From the NCBI GenBank assembly GCA_016875405.1, contig VGRJ01000044.1:1-32868 (forward strand): a DNA stretch of 32,868 nt. The letters are read 5' to 3'. This document shows, in pieces, positions 1 through 7,535 of this stretch. The translations under genes and the position numbers were made by a program. How positions within the stretch are numbered: the stretch's first letter is position 1; every line of letters begins with the position of its first letter. A model generated the notes under the pieces. It had not been told where the DNA came from, ran no database searches, and worked only from the letters and a program-made list of their open reading frames with translations. This DNA is from Deltaproteobacteria bacterium (GTDB lineage: Bacteria > Myxococcota_A > Polyangia > Polyangiales > Polyangiaceae).

Positions 1-180
1 CGCGTGACCGCTCATCGCGGCGTGAGTTGGCTCTTCGCGTGACCGCTCATCGCGGCGTGAGTTGGCTCTTCGCGTGACCGCTCATCGCGGCGTGAGTTGG
101 CTCTTCGCGTGACCGCTCATCGCGGCGTGAGTTGGCTCTTCGCGTGACCGCTCATCGCGGCGCGTGACCGCTCATCGCGG
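1..180. repeat. 35-bp tandem repeat array with hairpin core
   Basis: Four head-to-tail copies of a 35-base unit (1-35, 36-70, 71-105, 106-140) are followed by two shortened 20-base copies (141-160, 161-180). The first 20 bases of each unit can fold: CGCGTGA and TCA(T)CGCG pair around a CCGC loop, with one bulged T. The remaining 15 bases (CGTGAGTTGGCTCTT) act as a linker. The copies appear identical. The unit is not a multiple of three and no reading frame spans it, so it is most likely intergenic. The array starts at the window edge and may continue outside. It lies just downstream of the minus-strand type VI cassette. Its function is unknown; a REP-like or minisatellite element is the simplest reading. 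Confidence 0.9.
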
Positions 181-204
181 GGCGCGCGTGGGTGGCCGGC
201 GCCT

Positions 205-414
205 TCACGGTCCGAGCAGCAGCACCTTCGGCTGGCTCGGCACGATGCGCATGCCGGGTGCGTTCGTGAGGTTCTGCAGCACGTTGTACGCGGCGGGCAA
301 GCCCATCGGTCCGGCCGCGACGTTCGGATAAGGGATCGGCACCATGACGGGCGGCGTGAGGACGACGTCCGGGAACCCGAGATCCATGCCCATCATCTGC
401 GTGTTGGCGAGCAT
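205..414 (-). CDS. Compact PAAR-like (DUF4150) protein
   Basis: This 69-residue protein opens with the typical start of DUF4150/PAAR-like proteins (MLANTQMMGMDLGFPDVVLT, then PVPIPYPN-type residues) and closes with a typical end of that family (NAPGMRIVPSQPKVLLL). Family members cap the VgrG spike of type VI secretion systems and are usually about 110-130 residues. Here the middle section, normally rich in MGMPAHN and GDNPG motifs, is absent. The ATG is 7 bases after the stop of the DUF3540 gene, in the order VgrG-DUF3540-DUF4150 that is common in myxobacteria. It may be a natural short form, or the product of an in-frame internal deletion of about 50-60 codons. Assignment rests on the two terminal motifs. 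Confidence 0.75.
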   Translation of the reverse strand: MLANTQMMGMDLGFPDVVLTPPVMVPIPYPNVAAGPMGLPAAYNVLQNLTNAPGMRIVPSQPKVLLLGP

Positions 415-421
415 CGTCCCC

Positions 422-940
422 TCACCCCATGTGGATTTGCGAGCCGTCGATCTTGACGAGCTTGTCGGCCGTCACCACCGCGTCGTGCGCGTGGATGCGG
501 GCGTAGCCGGTGGCCTTGGTGTCGATCGTCCCGGCGCGCAGCTGCTCGAGGCCCTCGACGAAGCGGTAGCACCGCTGGAAGCGCTGCCTCATCCGATCCG
601 CGAGCGTGTCGATCGTGTCGGCGACGAGCGAGAGCTTGCCGATCTCGGCGTCGACCCGCGCCCCGAGCATCGACAGCTTCTCGACGAAGAACTTCCCCTC
701 GAGCGCAGAGACCTCCACGCGCGGAGCCGTGATGACAGATTCGCGGCTCGCCGTAAGCTCGACCTTCTCGCCCGCGAGCGACACCCTGCCGCTCCTCGAA
801 CGGACCTCGAGCCCCGCGTCGAACTCGAGCCGCACCGGCATCGCGGGGTCGCGCCGCAAGACGGCGAGCACGAACGCCGCGCCGTCGACCTCGGCGACGA
901 GCACCCGATCCCCCGTCGCAGGCTCGACGAGGGAGCTCAC
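422..940 (-). CDS. DUF3540 domain protein of a T6SS VgrG cassette
   Basis: The predicted 172-residue product carries features of DUF3540: SSLVEPATGDRVLVAEV near the N-terminus, then a repetitive beta-rich stretch, RFQRCYRFVEGLEQLRAGTI, and the C-terminal VTADKLVKIDGSQIHMG. DUF3540 proteins occur next to VgrG and DUF4150 genes and are thought to be adaptors for loading the spike; their biochemical role is not established. The chosen start is a GTG whose last bases overlap the vgrG TGA (GTGA), which implies translational coupling. No clear ribosome binding site is visible. The frame stays open upstream, and residues just before the GTG (EARVQCA) still resemble the family, so the N-terminus may be slightly longer or shortened relative to relatives. 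Confidence 0.78.
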   Translation of the reverse strand: MSSLVEPATGDRVLVAEVDGAAFVLAVLRRDPAMPVRLEFDAGLEVRSRSGRVSLAGEKVELTASRESVITAPRVEVSALEGKFFVEKLSMLGARVDAEIGKLSLVADTIDTLADRMRQRFQRCYRFVEGLEQLRAGTIDTKATGYARIHAHDAVVTADKLVKIDGSQIHMG

Positions 941-2991
941 CGCGCATTGTACCCGAGCTTCGCGCCGATCCAGAGGAGGCTCGCCCAGACGGCGGTGGTC
1001 GGTCCGTACGCCTCCGTCACCCCCGCGGGGCAGATTTCCATCGACGGACCGCAGATCGCCTCCGTCAAGTTGCCGACGTGAACTTCGGTCGTTGCCCCCG
1101 ACTGGCGCGTCCAGCCCCCGACCCACAGCTCGTCGGTCGTCCCAAAGACATGCTGCGACTGCGAGGCCGCGTAGCGCTCCTCGCGCGCTCCGAGCACCAA
1201 CGAGAGCTGCCCGTTGTCGAAGACCTCCGTACGCGGCGCGCCGGTGACCGTCGTGGTCTGGGTCGATAGGTAGACCTCCGAGACGGCGTTGTCGACCGTG
1301 GTCTGCTGTGGGCCCGTGACGGTCGACGTCTGATCCTGCGCGTACGTCTCGGTGACATCGCTCACGACCTGCTCGTCGAGGTTCCCTCCGACCTCGATGA
1401 GCTGGTGGCTGCCGATGTCGTAGAGCCCATCCTTGTCGGTGTGGAGCGTGATGTTGTGCGTCCCATGCTCCGGGTGACCGAGGTTCAGGTACGTGTCGGC
1501 CGGCGGCGTGGAGAGCCAGATGAACTGCTTGCCCTTCTCGTCCTCGATCTCGAGCCGGGTTCGGCCTCCCGTCTGCAGCACGTTCTCGGTCGCGTTCGCC
1601 GACGTCACGACGCTCGGCGTCACCGCGTTCGGCACCGCGCCGACGATCACCGGACGATCGATGTCCCCGCCGAGGAACTGAACCACGACCTCGGTGCCCT
1701 TGCGCAGCGGAAAGTGCCAGCCCTCGGGGCTGCCAGCGTGCGGCTGCATCATCCGGACGCGCGTCGAGACCTCGTCGCCAGCGAGTTCGCTCTCGTCGGC
1801 GAAGAGCTTCACGAGGTAGCAGCCCTCGTCGTCGAGCTGCGCGTAGTCGTCGTCCGCGGGCCCATCGACCAGGCCGAGCTGGTAGCCGTGGACCCGAGGC
1901 CAGGCCGCACGACGCGGGGGGCGATAGGGCACGTCGGCAGGGATGCACTCGATCGTGACCTCGTAGCCCTGCGGCAGCTCGAGCCCGGCGACGTCGAGCG
2001 CCTCGCGACCTTGCGCGCCGCGGTGCTCGACTCGGACGACCAGGTATTTCCCTGACAATCGAGGGTGCTCCTCGAGCTCGAACACATAGCCCGGGCGAAG
2101 CCCGAAGGCGGTGCCCGTCCCGACGAAGGTCGTCTTCGCGGCAGCGAGCTCCTGCGCGCGGACCGCTGCGAGACGCCGCGCATCGTCCGGGGAGAAGCTG
2201 CGCTCCTCGAACAGGACCACGTCACCTCCCCGACCGTCGACCTCGTCGTCGCCGCCGACCGTCAGCGCGGGTCGCGCGTAGTCGTAGTCGCGGAGGCGAA
2301 CCCGCGCGGGCTGCGCGGCCTCCTGCGCGCGAAAGCTTGTGAGCGAAGCGGTGGCGCTGGTGTCGGCTCCCGCGAGCGGGCGATAGCGGACCTTCCCACA
2401 CTCCTCGGCGCCGAGGGACGAGTCGGTGATCCGAAGCTCCTCGCGCCCGTCACCGTGCGCGAAGTAGAACGAGTACCCCTCGCGCTCCATCCACCGAGCG
2501 AGGAAGTCGGCGTCGCTCTCGCGGTACTGGACGAGGTGCTCTTCCTCGGGGTGAGCCTCGTTCGAGGTGACGGACCAAGGCATCGCCATGCCGGCGCGCC
2601 CGAGCACGTCGTCGATCACCGCGTCGAGCTTCGTGAACGTGTAGGCGCGCGTTCGCCGAGTGTGCAGAAGCTTGTAGTACTCCGGGACCAGCGCCGCGCG
2701 CAGCAGCGCGTGCCCTCCCGCCGCGTGGACGAGCTCGATCTCACGCAGAATGCCGTGGTAAGGGCGCTCGTCGGCGAGGTCCTCGCCAAACTTCACGAGC
2801 AGCGTCGCGCGCTCACCGAGCGGCGCATCGAGGTCGAGGCTCGCCGCCGCCGCCAGCGAGACCCTGAGCCAGATCTCGAACTCGTAGGGCCTCGACAGAC
2901 GCTCATGCCCGCGGACAGCGACGACGACGACCTCGTCGGGCAAGCCTCCGCCGCGGAACTCGAGCCGAGACAGGACCCCAGGGAATACCAC
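937..2991 (-). CDS. vgrG: Type VI secretion system tip protein VgrG (TssI)
   Basis: The 684-residue product is a VgrG spike protein. The gp27-like base comes first (LSRLEF..., RPYEFEIWL, YHGILREIEL, LVQYRESDADFLARWMEREG at about residues 170-200). A gp5 OB-fold follows (RVRMMQPHAGSPEGWHFPLR, then GTEVVVQFLGGDIDRPVIVG near residues 460-510). A Thr/Val-rich beta-helix needle makes up the rest. There is no obvious C-terminal effector extension. Trimers of VgrG form the puncturing tip of the contractile apparatus. The start is uncertain: the frame is open to 3219, but that region overlaps the divergent pyrC gene, and the only start-type codon close to the conserved region is GTG at 2991, with GAGAGG just 3 bases upstream. 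It overlaps the downstream DUF3540 gene by 4 bases. Confidence 0.9.
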   Translation of the reverse strand: MVFPGVLSRLEFRGGGLPDEVVVVAVRGHERLSRPYEFEIWLRVSLAAAASLDLDAPLGERATLLVKFGEDLADERPYHGILREIELVHAAGGHALLRAALVPEYYKLLHTRRTRAYTFTKLDAVIDDVLGRAGMAMPWSVTSNEAHPEEEHLVQYRESDADFLARWMEREGYSFYFAHGDGREELRITDSSLGAEECGKVRYRPLAGADTSATASLTSFRAQEAAQPARVRLRDYDYARPALTVGGDDEVDGRGGDVVLFEERSFSPDDARRLAAVRAQELAAAKTTFVGTGTAFGLRPGYVFELEEHPRLSGKYLVVRVEHRGAQGREALDVAGLELPQGYEVTIECIPADVPYRPPRRAAWPRVHGYQLGLVDGPADDDYAQLDDEGCYLVKLFADESELAGDEVSTRVRMMQPHAGSPEGWHFPLRKGTEVVVQFLGGDIDRPVIVGAVPNAVTPSVVTSANATENVLQTGGRTRLEIEDEKGKQFIWLSTPPADTYLNLGHPEHGTHNITLHTDKDGLYDIGSHQLIEVGGNLDEQVVSDVTETYAQDQTSTVTGPQQTTVDNAVSEVYLSTQTTTVTGAPRTEVFDNGQLSLVLGAREERYAASQSQHVFGTTDELWVGGWTRQSGATTEVHVGNLTEAICGPSMEICPAGVTEAYGPTTAVWASLLWIGAKLGYNAR

Positions 2992-3149
2992 AGGCCTCTC
3001 ACGTAACGCGACCGCGAAGCCTCCGCTCCGCGGCGCCCTCTCAGCGCGCCCAGGCCCCGCGAGACGCCGAAGGGCACCGGCCGAGGCTTGCCGCGTCGAA
3101 GCTTGTTTGGCTCTTCGCCGGACGGTGCTAACGACCCGGTCGAGCCACC

Positions 3150-4496
3150 ATGTCCGAGCCCGTCGATGCCCGTCCGCGCGCTCCGAAGCACCCCGAGCTC
3201 GTCGTGTTTCGGGGCGCACGCGCCGTCGACCCCTCCGCGGGCCTCGACGCCACCGTGGATGTCCTCGTCGAGCGCGGCCGGATCGTTCGCCTGGGCCCGA
3301 ACGCCGCGTCGCCGGAGGAGCTCGCCTCGGAGCGCGTGCTTGTCGTCGACGCGTCGAGCAAGTGGCTCCTCCCCGCGTTCGTCGACCTGCACGCGCACTT
3401 CCGAGAGCCGGGTCAAGAGTACAAAGAAGACATCGGCACCGGCCTCGCGGCAGCGGCGGCAGGCGGCTTCGGACACGTGTGCTGCATGCCCAACACGAAG
3501 CCGATCAACGACACGCGCGCCGTCACCGAGATGATGATGTCGCGGGCGAAGAGCGCCGGCGGGACGCGGCTCCACCCGATCGCGGCGATCACGAAGGGAC
3601 AGCGCGGCGAGGAGCTGACCGAGATGGCCGACCTCCGTGACGCGGGGGCCGTGGGGGTGAGCGACGACGGCGTGTGCGTGATGTCGAGCGTCGTGATGCG
3701 CCGCGCCCTCGAATACGCGCGCACCTTCGACATGCCGGTGATCCAGCACTGCGAAGATCACGCGCTCACCGCGGGCGCACAGATGCACGAGGGCGCGATC
3801 GCTACGCGGCTCGGCCTCCGAGGCTGGCCGCGTGTCGCGGAGGACGCGATCGTCGCGCGCGACCTGTTGCTCGCCGAGGCCACCGGCGCCCGCTACCACG
3901 TCGCGCACGTCTCGACGGCGGGCTCGGTGCGGCTTATCCGTGAGGCAAAGTCGCGCGGGATTCACGTGACGGCCGAGGTCACGCCACACCACCTGATGCT
4001 GACCGACGAGGCGGTCGTCGGGTACCGAACCTTCTGCAAGGTCAACCCCCCGCTGCGCGAGGCGGGCGACGTCGAGGCCCTGCGTGAGGCGCTCGCCGAC
4101 GGCACCATCGACGCGATCGCGACCGACCACGCACCGCACTCCCCGCTCGAGAAGGACTGCGAGATGCAAGAGGCCTCGCCGGGAATGATCGGTCTCGAGC
4201 TCGTCGTGCCGGTGCTGCTCGAGCTCGTGCACTCGGGCGCGCTGCCTCTCGGGCGCTTCGTCGACGCCCTCACCCGCGCCCCGGCGAAGGTGGTGGCCCT
4301 CGACGCGCCATGCCTCATCGTCGGCGCGCGCGCGGAGCTCACGCTCGTCGACCCCACGGTCGAGCACGTCGTGTCCGCGGCGTCGCTCCGCTCGAAGAGC
4401 AAGAACACGCCCTTCCTCGATCGCAGCTACCGCGGCCGCGTCGAACTCACGATGCTCGGCGACGCTTTCGCTTTCCAGAGAGGACGGAACCGATGA
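3150..4496 (+). CDS. pyrC: Dihydroorotase (class I)
   Basis: Dihydroorotase cyclises N-carbamoyl-aspartate to dihydroorotate in de novo pyrimidine synthesis. The 448-residue protein has the amidohydrolase metal motif DLHAHFREPG (about residue 76), CCMPNTKPINDT, VGVSDDG (the Asp that bridges metals in class I enzymes), IQHCEDH, VTPHHLMLTD, KVNPPLRE and the catalytic ATDHAPHS. Length is normal for the family. The ATG at 3150 gives a short polar N-terminal extension before the conserved ELVVFRGA strand. Its stop overlaps the carA start (ATGA), so the two pyrimidine/arginine genes are coupled in one operon. The gene diverges from vgrG across about 160 bases. Confidence 0.95.
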   Translation: MSEPVDARPRAPKHPELVVFRGARAVDPSAGLDATVDVLVERGRIVRLGPNAASPEELASERVLVVDASSKWLLPAFVDLHAHFREPGQEYKEDIGTGLAAAAAGGFGHVCCMPNTKPINDTRAVTEMMMSRAKSAGGTRLHPIAAITKGQRGEELTEMADLRDAGAVGVSDDGVCVMSSVVMRRALEYARTFDMPVIQHCEDHALTAGAQMHEGAIATRLGLRGWPRVAEDAIVARDLLLAEATGARYHVAHVSTAGSVRLIREAKSRGIHVTAEVTPHHLMLTDEAVVGYRTFCKVNPPLREAGDVEALREALADGTIDAIATDHAPHSPLEKDCEMQEASPGMIGLELVVPVLLELVHSGALPLGRFVDALTRAPAKVVALDAPCLIVGARAELTLVDPTVEHVVSAASLRSKSKNTPFLDRSYRGRVELTMLGDAFAFQRGRNR

Positions 4497-5638
4497 CGTG
4501 CGCTTGGCTCTGCATGGCCGACGGGACTCGCTTCGAGGGGCTCGCCTACGGCGCCCCCGGGCACACCGTCGGCGAGGCGGTCTTCACGACCGGTCTCACG
4601 GGATACCAGGAGGTCCTCACCGACCCGTCGTACTGCGGGCAGCTTGTCACCATGACGGCGACGCAGATCGGCAACACCGGCTGCAACGCCGAGGACCCGG
4701 AGTCGACCGACGATCGCCCGAAGGTCGGCGGCTTCATCGTACGCGACGCGAGCACGCTCACATCGAACTGGCGTGCGAGCGAGTCGCTCGGCGCCTACCT
4801 CGAGCGTCACGGCATCGTCGCGATCGCGGGCATCGACACGCGCCAGGTCACACGGCACCTCCGCGACAGGGGCGCGCAGAACGCGGCCATCGGAACCGGC
4901 AACCCGGACGAGCTCGTGGACCGCGCGCGCTCGGCCCCGAGCATGGAAGGCCTCGACCTCACGCGCCGCGTGACCCCTGCGTCGAGCTACGCGTGGACCG
5001 AGGGCAGCGGTGCGTGGCTCCCGCTCCACGGCGTACCCGGCGCTCCGCCGCGCGAGGGGAAGGCCGAGCGCCACGTCGTCGTCGTGGATCTCGGCATCAA
5101 GCGAAACATCCTCCGCAACCTCGTCGATTTCGGCTGCCGCGTGACGGCGGTCCCGTCGACCGCAGCCGCGAGCGAGATCCTCGCGCTCGAGCCCGACGGC
5201 ATCTTCGTCTCGAACGGCCCGGGCGACCCCGCCGCCGTCACGACGGCGATAGAAACGCTCCGCGAGCTGCTCGGCAAGCGCCCGATGTTCGGGATCTGCC
5301 TTGGCCACCAGCTGCTCGCGCTCGCCGCCGGCGCTCGCACCTTCAAGCTGAAGTTCGGCCACCGCGGAATCAACCAACCGGTGCGTGACCTCGTCACGGG
5401 TCGCGTCGAGATCACCACGCAGAACCATGGTTTCTGCGTCGATCTCGAGTCGCTCGGCGGGCGCGCGCGCTCGACGCACGTACACCTCAATGACGGGACG
5501 AGCGAGGGCCTCGCGCTCGACGACGCCGACGCGTTCAGCGTTCAGTACCACCCGGAGTCCGCGGCCGGCCCGCATGACTCTCTCTACCTGTTCCGCCGCT
5601 TCGTAGAGCGCATCGACGCGCGCCGAGGAGCCTCGTGA
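4493..5638 (+). CDS. carA: Carbamoyl-phosphate synthase small subunit
   Basis: CarA is the glutamine amidotransferase subunit that hydrolyses glutamine and channels ammonia to CarB for carbamoyl phosphate, feeding pyrimidine and arginine synthesis. The 381-residue product has the N-terminal CarA domain (TGLTGYQEVLTDPSYCGQ, GIDTRQVTRHLR) and a C-terminal class I glutaminase domain with SNGPGDPA, the nucleophile Cys in FGICLGHQLLALA and the YHPESAAGPHD His/Glu pair. Length matches the family. The start ATG overlaps the pyrC stop by 4 bases, with AGAGG about 10 bases upstream. carB is not in the window. The gene overlaps rimO by 4 bases. Confidence 0.96.
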   Translation: MTCAWLCMADGTRFEGLAYGAPGHTVGEAVFTTGLTGYQEVLTDPSYCGQLVTMTATQIGNTGCNAEDPESTDDRPKVGGFIVRDASTLTSNWRASESLGAYLERHGIVAIAGIDTRQVTRHLRDRGAQNAAIGTGNPDELVDRARSAPSMEGLDLTRRVTPASSYAWTEGSGAWLPLHGVPGAPPREGKAERHVVVVDLGIKRNILRNLVDFGCRVTAVPSTAAASEILALEPDGIFVSNGPGDPAAVTTAIETLRELLGKRPMFGICLGHQLLALAAGARTFKLKFGHRGINQPVRDLVTGRVEITTQNHGFCVDLESLGGRARSTHVHLNDGTSEGLALDDADAFSVQYHPESAAGPHDSLYLFRRFVERIDARRGAS

Positions 5639-7053
5639 GCCGCACCATCCACTTCGTCTCGCTCGGGTGCCCGAAGAACCGGGTCGACAGCGAGGTCATG
5701 CTCGGCGTCGCAGAGAAAGAGGGCTTCTCGCACGTGGACGACCCCGCCTCCGCCGAGGTGATCGTCGTCAACACGTGCGGGTTCATCGACGCCGCGAAGA
5801 AGGAGTCGATCGACACCATCCTCGAGATGGCCGACCACAAGCAGAGCGGCGCGTGCCGCCGCCTCGTCGTCGCGGGCTGCCTGTCGCAGCGCCACCCCGA
5901 GGAGCTCGCCGCCGGACTCCCCGAGGTCGACCACTTCCTCGGCTCGAGCGACATGCTCGGCCTCGGCAGCGTGCTCCGCGGCGCGAGCGAGCGCATCGCG
6001 GTCGGCAACCCCGCGGACTGGCTCGTCGCGGCCGAGACCCCGCGCACGCTCTCGTCACGGCAGGGCAGCGCCTACGTGAAGATCGCCGAGGGCTGCAACC
6101 GGAACTGCTCGTTCTGCGTGATCCCGGATCTGCGCGGCAAGCAGCGTTCACGGAGCGTCGACGACGTCGTGCGAGAGGTCGAGGAGCTCGTCCGTCGCGG
6201 CGTGAAGGAGGTGAACCTCGTGTCCCAAGACACGATCGCCTTCGGTCGCGATCTGCCGGCCGTCGAGCGCCCCGATCTCGCCGAGCTCGTCCGTCGCGTC
6301 GCCGACGTCCCGGGCCTCGCGTGGACCCGTATCTTCTACCTCTACCCCGAGAAGCTCTCGCCCGACCTCGTCGAGCTCTTGGCGCATCACCCCAAGGTGC
6401 TTCCCTACGTCGACATGCCGCTGCAACACGCCGCTGACGGGATGCTCCGTCGGATGAAGCGCGGGCACGGCGGGCAGCGTCTACGTGACCTCGTCAGCGA
6501 GCTGCGGGAGAAGGTCCCGGAGCTCACCTTCCGAACGGCCTTCATCGTGGGGCACCCGGGCGAGACGGCCGCCGAGTTCGACGAGCTGTGCGAGTTCGTC
6601 GCGTGGGCGAACTTCGACCGCGTCGGCGTGTTCCGATACTCGGACGAGGAGTCCTGCGCGAGCCACGCGCTCGAGGGCAAGGTGCCGAAGCGAACGGCCG
6701 AGAGCCGCTACAAGAAGCTGATGGCGATGGCGCAGCGCATCGCTCGTGACAAAAATCAAGCTCTGGTCGGCAAGACCGTCGAGGTCCTCGTCGAGGGGGA
6801 GAGCGACGAGCACGAGTCGGTGCTGATGGGACGCCACGGGGGCCAGGCGCCGGAGATCGACGGACAGGTCTACCTCACCGGGACGGAAAACCTCCCCGAG
6901 CTCCCACGCGCAGGAGAGCTCGTCGAGGTGCGCATCACGCAGGCGAGCGACTACGATCTCGCCGGCGAGGTGGTGCGGATGCCGGAGCGGAGCGAGGGCG
7001 CGCCCCGACGCGTCGGCCTGCGGATGCTCCCGACCGATCAGCGCCGGGTTTGA
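5635..7053 (+). CDS. rimO: Ribosomal protein S12 methylthiotransferase RimO
   Basis: RimO is a radical-SAM enzyme that methylthiolates an aspartate of ribosomal protein S12. The 472-residue protein has the N-terminal UPF0004 domain (FVSLGCPKNRVDSE, NTCGFIDAAKKESI, VAGCLSQR, whose cysteines bind the auxiliary 4Fe-4S cluster), the radical-SAM CxxxCxxC motif in EGCNRNCSFCVIP (about residue 155), PYVDMPLQHA, and a C-terminal TRAM domain (about 375-440). PYVDMPLQHA and PDLRGKQRSR favour RimO over MiaB. GTG start overlaps the carA stop (GTGA). A charged C-terminal tail of about 25 residues after TRAM is slightly longer than usual. Confidence 0.95.
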   Translation: MSRTIHFVSLGCPKNRVDSEVMLGVAEKEGFSHVDDPASAEVIVVNTCGFIDAAKKESIDTILEMADHKQSGACRRLVVAGCLSQRHPEELAAGLPEVDHFLGSSDMLGLGSVLRGASERIAVGNPADWLVAAETPRTLSSRQGSAYVKIAEGCNRNCSFCVIPDLRGKQRSRSVDDVVREVEELVRRGVKEVNLVSQDTIAFGRDLPAVERPDLAELVRRVADVPGLAWTRIFYLYPEKLSPDLVELLAHHPKVLPYVDMPLQHAADGMLRRMKRGHGGQRLRDLVSELREKVPELTFRTAFIVGHPGETAAEFDELCEFVAWANFDRVGVFRYSDEESCASHALEGKVPKRTAESRYKKLMAMAQRIARDKNQALVGKTVEVLVEGESDEHESVLMGRHGGQAPEIDGQVYLTGTENLPELPRAGELVEVRITQASDYDLAGEVVRMPERSEGAPRRVGLRMLPTDQRRV

Positions 7054-7082
7054 GCACGCGAGGCCGAGGTCGCCCCGACGAG

Positions 7083-7107
7083 CCACGCCCCCGGCGCTGA
7101 GGCGTGG
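7083..7107 (+). terminator. Stem-loop after rimO
   Basis: CCACGCC (7083-7089) and GGCGTGG (7101-7107) form a perfect 7-bp stem with an 11-base loop, 30 bases after the rimO stop and 13 before the next GTG start. There is no T-run, so it could slow or end transcription only weakly, or act in the next leader. Confidence 0.4.
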
Positions 7108-7119
7108 TATCCTACGGGC

Positions 7120-7515
7120 GTGACGCGACGTGCCCTCCTCCGTGCGCTGGCCGCCACCGTGAGCCTCGCGGGCTGCCTGAGCCCGACGCTGCCGCTGCCG
7201 CCGCCGGAGGCCCCGCTTGGCGTCGAGGACACCGGCAAGGCGGCGTCCGAGGGCTCGACCGAGACGGTGTGGCTGGTCCGCGGGGCGTGCTCGCCCGGTG
7301 CGCTCGTCCTGGTCGAGAACGAAGCGACCGGGCGGATCTTCGGCCTCGAGGACGACGACGCCGACGGGCGCTACTCGATCGGCATCGACGCCGTCGCCTG
7401 CGACTACGCGACCGTGTGGCAAATCGTGGGGGACACGCAGTCGGCGCGTACGGGGTTCTTCGTCACACCGACGCAGAGCGGCCTGGCAGACGAGGCCGCC
7501 TGCGCGGCGCCGTGA
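7120..7515 (+). CDS. Small predicted lipoprotein
   Basis: The 131-residue product starts at GTG with an arginine-rich n-region and a short hydrophobic core ending in SLAGC, a good lipobox, so it is predicted to be lipidated and exported. The mature part has a Pro-rich stretch, then one small domain (ETVWLVRGACSPGALVLVEN, EDDDADGRYSIGIDA, FFVTPTQSG) that resembles a compact beta-sandwich carboxypeptidase-regulatory or Ig-like fold. That fold is only a guess. I do not recognise the family. The stop region overlaps a possible GTG start of the downstream regulator (GTGA at 7512-7515), so the two are probably co-transcribed. Confidence 0.72.
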   Translation: MTRRALLRALAATVSLAGCLSPTLPLPPPEAPLGVEDTGKAASEGSTETVWLVRGACSPGALVLVENEATGRIFGLEDDDADGRYSIGIDAVACDYATVWQIVGDTQSARTGFFVTPTQSGLADEAACAAP

Positions 7516-7535
7516 GCACCGAAGGGCGTCGACCG

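Noticed and set aside
1-180. CRISPR array
   Set aside because: Units are contiguous and the linkers are identical, with no variable spacers and no cas genes nearby.
344-1081. Plus-strand 245-residue open frame
   Set aside because: Antisense to the DUF4150 and DUF3540 genes, with Arg-rich shadow composition.
941-1948. Long minus-strand open frame upstream of the DUF3540 start
   Set aside because: It overlaps the well-supported VgrG gp5 and needle region, and its translation is Arg/Gly-rich with no family resemblance until just before the DUF3540 start.
2793-4367. Minus-strand 524-residue open frame
   Set aside because: Antisense to pyrC; His/Arg/Asp-rich shadow with no motif.
4427-5575. Minus-strand 382-residue open frame
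   Set aside because: Antisense to carA, which has all catalytic motifs.
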